Virus record (IMG/VR): IMGVR_UViG_3300007513_000007
Location: 116,577 to 180,576 of that record
Reading direction: 5' to 3' (one strand)
DNA from: a virus
Length of the DNA stretch: 64,000 bases
Part shown: one piece after another, positions 18,818-28,202 of the stretch
Numbering within the stretch: the stretch's first letter is position 1
Layout of the letters: every line of letters begins with the position of its first letter
Notes under the pieces: model-generated
What the model was told of the DNA's origin: nothing
Database searches by the model: none
What the model saw: only the letters and a program-made list of their open reading frames with translations
Translations under genes and position numbers: made by a program

Positions 18818-19660
18818 TTAGCTCAAGGGGTTGTTTGCGTAGACGACCACAATCGAAAAGGCGGGGACAGCCCCGAAGGTGGTGTTGCTCATCACCACCT
18901 CGATAGGCACTTTGTTTCCCGTGTCGTTCAAGGTCCACTGGGGGTGTAGGAGAATCTCCGCTGGGATTTCGACCCCTGGTTGAGAGGTCCAATCAAGAAG
19001 GCTTCCCGCCGCACCGCCCTGGAAATGAACCTGAAGGGTGGGGGCAGAACCGTTCTCGTCCGGGGTGCGCTGGTCAGCGGTGCCGTCGAACTCAAACCTC
19101 ACCTCGGACACCCTGGCCGTCGCATTGAGGGTGGTGGTGGAAGTCCGGGTCACACCGTCGAAATCCACGTCGATCTTCAGCGTTTCGTAGGAGGCCGTGA
19201 TTTGAGTAAGGTTGGTGGCGATGTCGGCTGCGTTGGTCGAGATGCCCGCAGCGTTCGTGTTCGCTGTCGTCTGGTTGGCCGTGATGTTCGTAACATTCGT
19301 GGAGATATTCCCCGTATTCGTGCCAATAGCGGTGCCGTTAGTCGTGATGCTCGTGGTGTTCGCGGTGATGTCGCTCGCGTTATTGCCAATGCTCGTGGCA
19401 TTAGCCGAGATGTTTCCTTCGTTGGTCGTCGCTTTGGAGGCTGTGGTGTCGAACTCCGACCGGATCACAACGCTATTCGCGTTGGCTGACGTCCCGGCAA
19501 AGAGCGGCCTCAACTCCGAGAGGTCCTTTTTGGCGCACTGGATGTTCCCGCTGTCGTCCGTGTAAATCACCGACGGGTCCAGAAGACCATTCGGGTGGGT
19601 CTTGGGCATCGTGATGAGTGTGGCCCAAGTTTGGGGAGCTACGGTAGTGAAGTCAGCCAT
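18818..19660 (-). CDS. Tail fibre protein with asparagine-rich heptad coil, 280 aa
   Basis: Residues about 60-170 repeat an N-x-x-x-I-x-x-N pattern with seven-residue spacing (NISANATSIGNNASDI, NTTSITTNGTAI, NISTNVTNITAN). Such Asn/Thr-rich heptads form trimeric coiled stalks in phage fibres and bacterial adhesins. A beta-rich C-terminal domain (about 170-280) follows and ends in a hydrophobic strand (AFSIVVVYANNPLS). The segment VIYTDDSGNIQCAKKDL near residue 31 looks like a fibre attachment strand. Two bases separate its ATG from the stop of the 190-aa gene upstream. A trimeric fibre segment is inferred. Confidence 0.8.
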   Translation of the reverse strand: MADFTTVAPQTWATLITMPKTHPNGLLDPSVIYTDDSGNIQCAKKDLSELRPLFAGTSANANSVVIRSEFDTTASKATTNEGNISANATSIGNNASDITANTTSITTNGTAIGTNTGNISTNVTNITANQTTANTNAAGISTNAADIATNLTQITASYETLKIDVDFDGVTRTSTTTLNATARVSEVRFEFDGTADQRTPDENGSAPTLQVHFQGGAAGSLLDWTSQPGVEIPAEILLHPQWTLNDTGNKVPIEVVMSNTTFGAVPAFSIVVVYANNPLS

Positions 19661-19662
19661 TG

Positions 19663-20235
19663 TTAGGTCCTCGGAGTTTCTACATATCGGATGACCAGTT
19701 GGCCTGTCCCTTGAGTCATGGCTACGGCCAGATTGGCCTCGATGGTCAGGTAAATGCGGGTAGCCCCGGCCAGTTCAGCCCAGTCATTCACCCAATACAT
19801 CCCGCTGGTGACTGGCGTGTTGTCCGCGTGGTCCTGGAAGCGTTCCCACGCACCAACCGGAGGACCCACAGGGAACACTCCAGAGTTGTCCTCGGTCCCA
19901 ATGCTCATCTTCGTTACGATGTTCCAGGCTACGTCGATGTAAACGCCAGCCCCCATAACAATAGCGTTGAGGGGAAGAATCGTAGAGGTTTGGATCTGGG
20001 CATACCTGGGAGCACCAGCAGCGGTAACCTGGGCGTTGTAGTCGCTGAAGCTGAACGGAGTAGCGATGACCTGCTGGGTGGTCGCAATAGAGCCACCAAC
20101 GGGAGCATCCCACACCGCATTTCCTGAAGCATCGGAAGTCAGAACATGGCCTGCACTGGCCCCGGAAACCACCTTGAGAGTATTAGTCTCAACTTCACCG
20201 AGGCTCTGGATCGAATCTACTTTCTTATTGGCCAT
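19663..20235 (-). CDS. Small fibre-tip protein with shared C-terminal domain, 190 aa
   Basis: Residues 29-45 are a GHVLTSDASGNAVWDAP motif, a short module frequent in phage fibres; four variants occur in the neighbouring 1450-aa protein. Residues about 52-190 form a beta-sandwich-like domain (AIVMGAGVYIDVAWNIVTKM, IYLTIEANLAVA, GQLVIRYVET) that corresponds in strand order to the C-terminal domains of the proteins at 20245, 27532 and 28203. It is therefore a minimal fibre: short linker plus tip domain. It may cap or share a fibre with the 1450-aa protein encoded just upstream (9 bases). Confidence 0.8.
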   Translation of the reverse strand: MANKKVDSIQSLGEVETNTLKVVSGASAGHVLTSDASGNAVWDAPVGGSIATTQQVIATPFSFSDYNAQVTAAGAPRYAQIQTSTILPLNAIVMGAGVYIDVAWNIVTKMSIGTEDNSGVFPVGPPVGAWERFQDHADNTPVTSGMYWVNDWAELAGATRIYLTIEANLAVAMTQGTGQLVIRYVETPRT

Positions 20236-20244
20236 AGGTAACCT

Positions 20245-23200
20245 CTACGCTTTGTGGAGCATGACGCAGACAAAGCCCGCACCGGTTGTGGAAGCAGAAG
20301 CGCCCGTAGTTACTGTAAGAATCACGTCGGGAGGAATGGGTCCTGCCGTCACAGGCTCCACTGGCTCCGTCGAGTAGCCCGAAGCAGTGTTGGTGGAATC
20401 GGTGTCTCCCGATGCGAAGTACGCATTTACGGATCCGGTGTTACCAACCTCAATAGTGCTGGGGTCGTTGTTGAAGACAGTCGTGTACCGGACCCAAACC
20501 TTGAGGATCACGTCCCCGGCTGCAAGGTCTGTAACTACGTTCACCGTTCCCGAAGTGTGGTCGAAGTCCACCCGCTTGATTTCGACACCGCCTTGCGGAG
20601 CGGGGTCTTGCCAACTGACGCCCCCAGCATTGTGGGTGCCGTCTGTGGTCAGAACCTGTCCGGCAGTTCCATCTACCGTAGGAAGGAACCAATGGGCACC
20701 CCCAAGGTCAGACCCGTTGATGATGATTTCAGGCGCACCCGCTGCGGTCGCATCCAGTTGTAGTACGTCGTCGCCAAACCCGCTCCTGAGCAGGAGCGTG
20801 GGGGTCGTAGCCATCCCGCCCATGCGGCTCAAGAAGTGGAAGCCTGCTACCCCTGCTTGCTTGAACTCCAAGGTAGCGTGCGTCTCCAAGCCCGGACCAC
20901 CCTGCGGGCCGCCGTCCACGACAAGTGAGGCGATGCTGCCAGCGACATACCCAGACGCATCAATCGTGGCCGCCGTAGTGTGCAAGCCTACTGCGGGAGC
21001 GTCTACCTCATAGGTAAGGGTCAGGTTGTTGTGGCCTGCGTCGTCCTGGAAAGTGATTCCAGGAAGGGAGGCAACGCCGTCTCCAAAGAGGCCGAGTTGG
21101 CACAAGAGGGTGCTGTTGCTCTGGAACTTGAGAAGTGCTGTGTCGGCTGCGGCCCCACCGTGATCCAAAGTAACAGTGGCGTCGTGCCCTGGTGCGGCTC
21201 CCGTAGTGAGAGTCAAGCCAGCGTCTCCCGCACCACCACCATCCAAGGTCAGGACCACCTTGTTGTCAGTGGCAAGGTCGGTGAGAGTGGCTTCGCTGTT
21301 CTGAAGCAGCTTGCCGGTAGCGGAATCAAAGCGAGCCAACGCGGTGTCCGTCGCGGCTACGGGGCCTACAACATCACCAGTTCCCCCACTTGAAAACAGC
21401 GTCCAGGCTGTGCCCGAACCGGCTGACGTGTTTTGGTAAAGGCTTGCCGTCGCACCCGTGTCTCGGACGAACAATGATCCCGCGTCTGCCGACACGGATC
21501 CATTGGGGTCTGCGGTGCCCGCGAAGAGGCCGAAGGATTCCCCTCCCGCTCCCGCTTGGGAAAGGTTTAGGATTTGGGCATCCACGCCCGCGTCCACCTG
21601 GATTATCGGTGCCACCGTGTTGGTTCCACCGATGGTGATTTGGTCTTCCGCATCAAGAGTGAGGAGGGCGTTCCCCGTCGCATTAGCAGCACTAACCAGA
21701 AGCGTTCGATCTGCGGCGTCGTCCGCATTCATCCGAATCTGCGTGTTGGACCCTCCCATGAAGGATGCACCTGCACTGGAGGCGATGCCAATAGACACCG
21801 CTTCAACCGTAAAGGCGAGAAGCTCGGTGCCTATTCCGAACAGGACCGTCCCGTCGCCCGCAGCAGCACCGCTGACGTTGAGGCCCCCACCCGCAGTGGA
21901 AAGGGTGAGGTCGATGTCAGTACCCGTCGAAGTGGTGATGGTATGCCCAGCATCGTAGGCATCTTGAAGGGTGCCCCCACCACCGCCAGCGGCCCAGGAA
22001 ACATTCCCCGCACCATCAGTCTGAAGAACATCATTTGGGTTTCCGTCAGCACTGGGAAGGGAAAACGCACCATTGATGGTGAGGACTCCCGGAGTTCCTG
22101 CTGCTTCAGTGCCGAAAGAGAACCTTTCGTTGCCCGCAGAATCCTGAATCACGAGGACATCGGATGTTCCGAGAAGTCCGAACGCGCCCTTGGAGGGTCC
22201 CGCAGCAGAGAAGGTTATGCCTGCCAAGTCAGCCACGGCCCCGCCGTGGTCCAAGTTCAACAGGGCGCTTGCTCCTGCGCCCGCAGCAGCCCCATTGAAG
22301 GTCATCTCGATGTCGCCGTTTACGGATTCCGTGTGATCGAGGAGAATGACCTCACTGTTCTTGATTAGCTTCCCGGTGGCAGCGTTGAAACGAGCCAGGG
22401 CATGGTCTGTGGCTGAAACAGGACCTACAACGTCTCCGGTTCCAGCAATCGTGGCCCAAGCGACAGCACCTGCACCATCAGTCTGGAGAACTTGATTTAG
22501 AGTTCCGTCTGCACTGGGAAGGGTGAACTCACTGCCGCCCGCATGGTCGCCAAGGGTAAGGGCACCCGAGGTCGAGACAGACATGACAGTGAGGTTAGTG
22601 CCCAGTTCTTTGAATCGAAGATTGCCTGAAGTGACAGGATTGATGGTCTCTACCGCCCACCGGGCATTAGACGCATCCTCAAACATAAGGATGGAGGGGT
22701 CGGTGGAGTGGCCAGACTTCAGCGTGAGAGATGCCGTATGGCCCGCCCCGAGCGAAGACGCATCAAGAGCGAGATCCCCGTCTACAAGTGTGGCATTAGG
22801 GGCATTGTAGATGTTGGTGTCCGTGGTCATCAAGGCAAGCTGTGTTGCCACTGTGCTCGCTGCTGAGGAGGTGACCGTGCCGCCTCCAGCAGGGGCAGCC
22901 CAAGTTACGCCTCCAGCCCCATCGGTTTGGAGAACCTGTCCTGCCGTACCGTCCACGTCAGGAAGGACGTACTCGTGGGGGCTGATTCCAATGGTCAAGG
23001 CCCCCGTGCTGCTAACCAAGAGCACGTCGTTGATACCGCCGTTCTTGAAGCGGAAGGGCCTGCCCGCAATCGACCCGTCTACACCGAGGTCCCATTGAGG
23101 AAGGCTGGCGAGGTCGAACCCGACATTGACCAAATCAGACGCCGCAGTGGCATCCATCCGAATCTGGGCAGAGGTGGGTGAAGCGAGTGTGGAGGCATCA

Positions 23201-24597
23201 ACCTTGAGGGTTACGGCAGGGTCAGCCTTGTCGCTGATGCTCACAAGGGTGTTGGAGATCAGCTTGCCGGTAGCATCAGAGAAATGCGGAACCTGGGTTG
23301 CCACAGTTCCAGCCGCCCCGGATGTTACATCACCCCCCAGGCTGCCTCCGATGATTCCGTTTCCGGTTGCGTTCACCACCAGTGCCGTGTTCGCCACAAT
23401 CGTGGCGTCGAAAGGCATCTGGACGCCTCCGACTGTGATGGCATTTACAGTCGGGTTGGGGTAGGTCCCAGCAAGGTCACCCCCGGCCCCACCGGAAGGG
23501 GGCGAACTGCCATACAAGGCACCCGGCCCGGTGGTGTTTGACGTGTAGGTGCCGCCAACATTGTCGAAGCTCGTAAGGGTGACGTTATCAACGAGGAAAT
23601 CAGTGTTGTTCAGCGGTGCTGCTGCGCCAAAGGACGCACTGATAGTGAACCCGCAGTTGAAGAAGCCGATAGGGTCCTGGACATTGGCAAGAGTGGTAGC
23701 GCCACCCCCGGCATCAAAGGTGAAGTCCGTTCCCGTGAACAAGCACCCGGAGATATGGCCGTAACCGGCCATGTTGATGTCTCCCCCAAACTCCGAGTTC
23801 ACAAGGCGCTTGATCCCAACGGTCTGTCCTGCGCCGCCATCAAGGACGGGGTCGGCTCCCGAGAAAGAAGCAAGGATGGAATCCACCACTTCGATGCGAA
23901 GCTGGCCACCCCCGGCCCAGCCGGTAGCGTCAAAGAAGCCGCCTGTTCCACCAGCCCCCTGTAGCCCACAATCAATAAGGTGAACCTCATACGAGGAGGG
24001 CTGCGTGCTTTGGAACGTGATGGTGTCGGTAAACCGGAACCGCTCGAACGAGATGGTAAAAATGGCGTTCGTGGAAGGAGCAACAGCAGCATTCAGGGAG
24101 ATGGTGCGCGGCGTAGCTGAAGCAGTGTCCGTAAGGTAAACCTCTCCGTCACCGACAAGGGAGATGGAACGCTTGTCTGGGAAGACGAGGTTCTCGTCAT
24201 AGAAGCCGCCACTGATGATAACCGTGACGCCTTGGAGTTCCTCAACCGGAACCGCAGGAGTGCCGATAGCCGTCAAAGCATCCTGGATGGTGGTGTAAGG
24301 GGCAGCGATAGAGCCATCGCTTCCTCCAAGAGCGTAGGACGAATCAACGTACAGCCGTCCGCGCAAGGGGTTGACGGTCGCACCGCCGCCCCCGCTGCCA
24401 AGCTCCACCCATGTCGGCCCTGTGGGGTCTGTCAGAACGAAGAAGGTATAAGGAGTACCAGCGCCAACGCGAGCCATCTTTCCGGTGTCTGCCCCGGTAT
24501 AAACCGCCGCATCCCGATCAACCGTGGAAGTGTACTCCCACGCCACGAGAGTGTGGATTCCTTGCGCTGTTGTTTGATCACCGTGAAATGCACTCAT
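20245..24597 (-). CDS. Long tail fibre, 1450 aa: beta-helix head, repeated GQVLQTDG modules, shared C-terminal tip domain
   Basis: The ATG at 24597 overlaps the upstream stop (ATGA), indicating translational coupling. Residues about 82-350 resemble a pectate-lyase-superfamily beta-helix (RLYVDSSYA, then YTTIQDALTAIG, GVTVIISGGFYDENLVF, SISLVGDGEVYL). The middle is modular: four LP(S/T/D)xDGxxxxVLxTDGxG..W modules, such as GTAGQVLQTDGAGGVTWAAP, and repeated 'GTGDVVGPVSATDHALARF..ATGKL' segments. The last 115 residues (about 1336-1450) are the tip domain shared with the proteins at 19663, 27532 and 28203 (VILKVWVRYTTVF; ILTVTTGASA; GFVCVMLHKA). I infer a receptor-binding fibre; no catalytic residues can be assigned to the helix domain. 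Confidence 0.85.
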   Translation of the reverse strand: MSAFHGDQTTAQGIHTLVAWEYTSTVDRDAAVYTGADTGKMARVGAGTPYTFFVLTDPTGPTWVELGSGGGGATVNPLRGRLYVDSSYALGGSDGSIAAPYTTIQDALTAIGTPAVPVEELQGVTVIISGGFYDENLVFPDKRSISLVGDGEVYLTDTASATPRTISLNAAVAPSTNAIFTISFERFRFTDTITFQSTQPSSYEVHLIDCGLQGAGGTGGFFDATGWAGGGQLRIEVVDSILASFSGADPVLDGGAGQTVGIKRLVNSEFGGDINMAGYGHISGCLFTGTDFTFDAGGGATTLANVQDPIGFFNCGFTISASFGAAAPLNNTDFLVDNVTLTSFDNVGGTYTSNTTGPGALYGSSPPSGGAGGDLAGTYPNPTVNAITVGGVQMPFDATIVANTALVVNATGNGIIGGSLGGDVTSGAAGTVATQVPHFSDATGKLISNTLVSISDKADPAVTLKVDASTLASPTSAQIRMDATAASDLVNVGFDLASLPQWDLGVDGSIAGRPFRFKNGGINDVLLVSSTGALTIGISPHEYVLPDVDGTAGQVLQTDGAGGVTWAAPAGGGTVTSSAASTVATQLALMTTDTNIYNAPNATLVDGDLALDASSLGAGHTASLTLKSGHSTDPSILMFEDASNARWAVETINPVTSGNLRFKELGTNLTVMSVSTSGALTLGDHAGGSEFTLPSADGTLNQVLQTDGAGAVAWATIAGTGDVVGPVSATDHALARFNAATGKLIKNSEVILLDHTESVNGDIEMTFNGAAAGAGASALLNLDHGGAVADLAGITFSAAGPSKGAFGLLGTSDVLVIQDSAGNERFSFGTEAAGTPGVLTINGAFSLPSADGNPNDVLQTDGAGNVSWAAGGGGGTLQDAYDAGHTITTSTGTDIDLTLSTAGGGLNVSGAAAGDGTVLFGIGTELLAFTVEAVSIGIASSAGASFMGGSNTQIRMNADDAADRTLLVSAANATGNALLTLDAEDQITIGGTNTVAPIIQVDAGVDAQILNLSQAGAGGESFGLFAGTADPNGSVSADAGSLFVRDTGATASLYQNTSAGSGTAWTLFSSGGTGDVVGPVAATDTALARFDSATGKLLQNSEATLTDLATDNKVVLTLDGGGAGDAGLTLTTGAAPGHDATVTLDHGGAAADTALLKFQSNSTLLCQLGLFGDGVASLPGITFQDDAGHNNLTLTYEVDAPAVGLHTTAATIDASGYVAGSIASLVVDGGPQGGPGLETHATLEFKQAGVAGFHFLSRMGGMATTPTLLLRSGFGDDVLQLDATAAGAPEIIINGSDLGGAHWFLPTVDGTAGQVLTTDGTHNAGGVSWQDPAPQGGVEIKRVDFDHTSGTVNVVTDLAAGDVILKVWVRYTTVFNNDPSTIEVGNTGSVNAYFASGDTDSTNTASGYSTEPVEPVTAGPIPPDVILTVTTGASASTTGAGFVCVMLHKA

Positions 24598-27407
24598 GTC
24601 ACCACCATATGGCCGTCGCCGTTGGTTACCAGATACCCGTCAGCATCGACCAGAGGGGTCGCTTTGACAAAGGCAGCAGGGGTCGCGGCGAAAAGGATCT
24701 GTCCCTCATCATCGGGAACAGGCAAACCACCGGGACCGCCGCCTAAAAGATCCGTGATCACCCCTGCTTCATCAACGTAGTAGGGATTGTTGATGAGGGG
24801 TGCCCCTGGATCAGTCCCGTCAGAAACAAAGATGCCGCCCTTTGCAGGCCCCGTTGGCGGGACGGGGGCATTATCGAAAATGATTCCAGTAGGATCAATG
24901 AGGCCCGGAACCGTCAGCTTTCCGGTGTCCGCGTTGTAGATCATGGGGCCGATGGCTGGGCCAGGAAGGGGGCCGAAGGTGATCTCGTTGTGGTCTGTGA
25001 CCCGGATTTCCATATGGTCAACCCAGGCACCACCCACAGGAACCTGACCCTCGAAGCCTCCCAACTCCAAGTCGATGCCTGCCCCGCCACCGCCATCCGA
25101 ACTCACCCAAAAGATGTCTGTGATGGGACCCTTCGTGGTGGTCGTAAGCTGAATCACGCCACCACCTGCGTCAGTGGCGGTCACACGGCCAGTAGTGTTG
25201 AACTTCGACAACACAGTTGCAAAGTTGTCTCCCGGTGCAAAGCTGACGGTAAAGCCGCCTGCTTCAGTGCCGAAGGTGATGTCTCCACCAGTAACCAGAG
25301 GGTCTACACAAGCACCGAGTGCCGTGAGTGTGGCAGCGGTAGCCGTTTCCGGGCGTCCGAAGAAGATGGATCCGGGACTCCCCGTGATCGAACCACCCGG
25401 ACCAATAAAGACCGACCCCGCATCCGTAACGGCAACGGGTTCAGAAGTGTCTCCCCCCAGAATGTAAACGTCACCAGCATGAGGCGGCGTGACCTTGAGG
25501 CCCTCCAAGCCCTGGCCGCCAGCAACAATGACCTTTCCGATGCGGTCACCGCCGTCAGAAGGACTGGTCCCCACAAACAGGTTGTAGTTTCGCCAGGGGT
25601 TTTCCTCAATGGAGGCGGCACGCAGGAAAGTGGTGGACCCGTAAAGGGCGTCCCCCGGCCAGATTTGCCACCCCATCGTGATTTCAGCACCGATGCCGAA
25701 CGGGTTGGGGTTGAGGTTGATTTCAGGCTTACCCACACCGCCAATCTCAACGGTTCCGGTGACTTGGAGGGAGCCTTGGGTGCTTCCCGGCACGGGGGCT
25801 GGGCTTGGAACCGCCGCATCTACGATTTGCACGGCCCCTGCGTCTGCGACGATGGTCCTGCCGCTGCCGCCTGCACCAAGGCCGCCGTCGTAAGCGTCGT
25901 CCAGGGTACGCACTTGGCTGGCGTAGTCGTAAATCTGATCCAGGGCGTTCTGGACATCGGTAGCCGTGATGTCGGGTGCCGCAGGCAAAAGTGTCGGGTC
26001 ATAGCCGATGGTGTCTGACGGAGTAGAGGCCACCAAGGAAGTGGGCAGTCCGTCGGGAAAGGTGATCGTGCCGTGTTCCGTGCTTCCGATGGAGAAGGTA
26101 GTGGTTCCGATAATGGCGGCTGTACGGAACGTGATGGCTGAATCAAGGATAGACCACCGGACCTGAAGGGACGTTCCCACAGGTGGGGACGTTCCACCCG
26201 CCCCGCCCGGATTCACGTCAATAGACTCGGTCGCTCCAGAGATGCGGCTGTAGGAAACAAAGAGTTGCCCTACGTCTTGGATGCGGGCACCGAACGTGCC
26301 GTCCATGACCAGGGTTGAATCAGCGAGGTCAAGGACCCCGTCCGTAGACCCAACCATAATCCCGGAACGTCCTTGGAAGAAGCACTCCCGAACTCGAAGC
26401 TCGGAATCCATTCCTCCAAGCAGGTAGCAGTCAACCCCAGCCCCCGAGTTCATGGTGAAGTGGCAATCTACAAACTCTGAGGTGCCTGTCCCGCCAGAAC
26501 TATGGGTAAAGGCTGGGCCTTGGGAGGGGTCAAGCCCCTCTACTTCAAAGCTGCAACGGTAAGAGGAAACGCCACCTCCACCCGTTACGGTGATAGCCGC
26601 AAAGGTTGCGGGGTGCTGCTGGAGGAAGGTGAGGTTGTGAAGCAGCACCCTTTGGGTGGACGCCGTAGTGGTCAGGGTGTGGCCTGACAGGGCCTCGTTT
26701 CGGATACGAACAATGTTCGAGGGACTGCTTGAGGAGGAACCGGGCCACCCAAAAACGTGAACCGACTCGTGAAGAGTAAGGCTCTCGTCGTAGGTTCCAG
26801 GTCGAACCAAAACAACCCAAGGTTCCATTGCTGTGGGGCCTTGGGTCACCGCGTAGTCGATGGCAGCCTGGATAGTGGTGTAGTCACCACCTCCAGAGCC
26901 ATCGACGTACACGACGTGACCAGAGGTGTAAGACGGCTTGATGAGGTTGAGGAGGGCGAGCAGGTTGTTGTTCTGCTCGTCCGTCCATCCAACCGGGTCG
27001 ATGTCTACAGGGATGGGGGTAGCAGCACCCCCGTACTGTTCCCCTGCCGCAACAAGCAGGAGGTCTTCCGTATCAAGGGTGACCTTGACCCGGAGCCTGA
27101 TGAACTGCTCGTTCTCTGTCGGCAGCCCTTGATCCAGCACAAGCCGAATCAGGTAAGGGCCTCCGTGAGTGATCGTGAAATCACCCGGAGCGGCTGTTGT
27201 CGGATCCCCCGTAAAGGAGGCCGTAGAGCCATGCGGCTGATACGCGATAGACCACGCATAAGTCGTGGACGGCGTAACCCCCGTAGACACCGACACGCAG
27301 GTAACCGTGTCGGATACCCAAAGGTCGTTGCTACTAACTCCCGTGAATGGTCCTGGAGGTCCCCCCGAAGGTCGGGTGATGGTGGCCTCGATAATCGCTA
27401 CCGCCAT
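24594..27407 (-). CDS. Tail fibre/spike protein, 937 aa: PKD/Ig-like N-terminus plus pectate-lyase-like beta-helix
   Basis: Residues 45-155 are a PKD/Ig-like module (TTYAWSIAYQPHGSTASF, GPYLIRLVLDQG, LLLVAAGE, VGWTDEQNNNLLAL). Its near copy is the N-terminus of the 261-aa protein at 28203, so it is probably the virion attachment domain. Residues about 165-430 begin with GDYTTIQAAIDYAV and WVVLVRPGTYDESLTL, typical of pectate-lyase-like helices in phage spikes. A later domain (about 725-800, GGFTVSFAPGDNFATVLSKF) resembles the flagellar-hook-like module seen in the gp25-like and giant proteins. The C-terminus ends on GDGHMVVT. The ATG at 27407 lies just inside a possible 30-codon ORF. Depolymerase activity is possible but not shown. 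Confidence 0.85.
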   Translation of the reverse strand: MAVAIIEATITRPSGGPPGPFTGVSSNDLWVSDTVTCVSVSTGVTPSTTYAWSIAYQPHGSTASFTGDPTTAAPGDFTITHGGPYLIRLVLDQGLPTENEQFIRLRVKVTLDTEDLLLVAAGEQYGGAATPIPVDIDPVGWTDEQNNNLLALLNLIKPSYTSGHVVYVDGSGGGDYTTIQAAIDYAVTQGPTAMEPWVVLVRPGTYDESLTLHESVHVFGWPGSSSSSPSNIVRIRNEALSGHTLTTTASTQRVLLHNLTFLQQHPATFAAITVTGGGGVSSYRCSFEVEGLDPSQGPAFTHSSGGTGTSEFVDCHFTMNSGAGVDCYLLGGMDSELRVRECFFQGRSGIMVGSTDGVLDLADSTLVMDGTFGARIQDVGQLFVSYSRISGATESIDVNPGGAGGTSPPVGTSLQVRWSILDSAITFRTAAIIGTTTFSIGSTEHGTITFPDGLPTSLVASTPSDTIGYDPTLLPAAPDITATDVQNALDQIYDYASQVRTLDDAYDGGLGAGGSGRTIVADAGAVQIVDAAVPSPAPVPGSTQGSLQVTGTVEIGGVGKPEINLNPNPFGIGAEITMGWQIWPGDALYGSTTFLRAASIEENPWRNYNLFVGTSPSDGGDRIGKVIVAGGQGLEGLKVTPPHAGDVYILGGDTSEPVAVTDAGSVFIGPGGSITGSPGSIFFGRPETATAATLTALGACVDPLVTGGDITFGTEAGGFTVSFAPGDNFATVLSKFNTTGRVTATDAGGGVIQLTTTTKGPITDIFWVSSDGGGGAGIDLELGGFEGQVPVGGAWVDHMEIRVTDHNEITFGPLPGPAIGPMIYNADTGKLTVPGLIDPTGIIFDNAPVPPTGPAKGGIFVSDGTDPGAPLINNPYYVDEAGVITDLLGGGPGGLPVPDDEGQILFAATPAAFVKATPLVDADGYLVTNGDGHMVVT

Positions 27408-27490
27408 CTCGACACCTCACCGGAGATCCCCGAGGGCCATGAACACACTGCTGCCGGAAGTTGGAGCTTCTGAAATAGCAGTGCGTTCAT
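27398..27490 (-). CDS. Possible leader peptide, 30 aa, overlapping the next gene's start
   Basis: A short ORF starts with ATG at 27490 behind GAGGTG (three to five bases upstream) and begins MNALLFQKLQ. It ends at a TAG inside the first codons of the 937-aa fibre gene, in a different frame. The good ribosome site and the overlapping stop fit a coupling leader for that gene. It could equally be chance in a 124-base gap that otherwise holds nothing I recognise. Confidence 0.25.
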   Translation of the reverse strand: MNALLFQKLQLPAAVCSWPSGISGEVSRWR

Positions 27491-27531
27491 GGTCACCTCA
27501 TTGGGACACCCCATCAGGAAGGGAGGGAGGA

Positions 27532-28107
27532 TCAGGTAGCGGGTTCCGAGTAGCTGATAAGCACGTTGGCAGCACCAGCACTCAAAGTAGCGGCACCGCA
27601 GTTCACCGTCACAGTGAGCGGCCCGCCAGAAGAGTTCATATGGACCGTAGACACGACGTAGTCGGCTGCTGCTGTCGTGTCGCTGTCTGCGGCATCCAAG
27701 AAGTTGGCTCCGACACCCGTAAGCTCTGCCGTAAGAGGCATCGCGGTGGGCGTTCCAGTGTTCTCGAACTGGGTCGTGACGTTGACACGAACATCGAGGA
27801 TGATGGCGTTGTTAGGGACGGTGGCGGTGCTTGCTACACCAGTGCCCTGGTTACCGAATGCGACTGGAATCATGATCCATGACTGCTCCGATCCGGCTCC
27901 GGGAGGAAGATCGGAAAGCCGTGCCGCGTCATCCGCACCAACAGGTGCGCCAACGCGAACAGGGACGAGTGTTCCACCGGCATCTTTGACATCGACGGCT
28001 GTACCCGTGATGTTGTCGAGGTGGATGCCTTGAAGGCCAGAACTGGAATCCTGGAAGATCCAGAACGTATCTTCGATAGTACCGAGAAGTTTGCGAACGA
28101 CGGACAT
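27532..28107 (-). CDS. Short tail fibre with shared C-terminal tip domain, 191 aa
   Basis: The N-terminal 70 residues (VRKLLGTIEDTFWIFQD, then GIHLDNITGTAVDVKDAGG and GAPVGADDAARLSDL) look like a fibre linker that ends in a conserved fibre-type ARLSDLP segment. Residues 77-191 are the tip domain shared with the proteins at 19663, 20245 and 28203 (AIILDVRVNVTTQFEN, PLTVTVNCGAATL, NVLISYSEPAT). AGGAG precedes the ATG at a normal distance, and a run of nine C lies just upstream of it on the coding strand. It belongs to the same fibre cluster; whether it is an alternative tip or a separate fibre is open. Confidence 0.8.
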   Translation of the reverse strand: MSVVRKLLGTIEDTFWIFQDSSSGLQGIHLDNITGTAVDVKDAGGTLVPVRVGAPVGADDAARLSDLPPGAGSEQSWIMIPVAFGNQGTGVASTATVPNNAIILDVRVNVTTQFENTGTPTAMPLTAELTGVGANFLDAADSDTTAAADYVVSTVHMNSSGGPLTVTVNCGAATLSAGAANVLISYSEPAT

Positions 28108-28121
28108 GAGAGTCTCCTTGC

Positions 28122-28130
28122 GGGGGGGGG
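28122..28130. repeat. G9/C9 homopolymer in the leader of the 191-aa fibre gene
   Basis: Nine consecutive G on the plus strand (C9 on the coding strand) lie 14 bases before the ATG at 28107, immediately upstream of the ribosome site. Homopolymers of this length slip during replication, so leader length may vary between isolates. The rest of the 95-base gap (28108-28202) holds only a weak 6-bp hairpin at 28151-28165. Confidence 0.6.
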
Positions 28131-28202
28131 TTAGTCAAAAAGCTCCGCTTGAGGCACTCTGCCTCGTCAATCTATGGCTGCAATAGAGAAGCCACCGGAA
28201 AC

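Noticed and set aside
28151-28165. Terminator after the 261-aa fibre gene
   Set aside because: The stem is only 6 bp with a 3-base loop and the T-run follows nine bases later, too far for a standard terminator.
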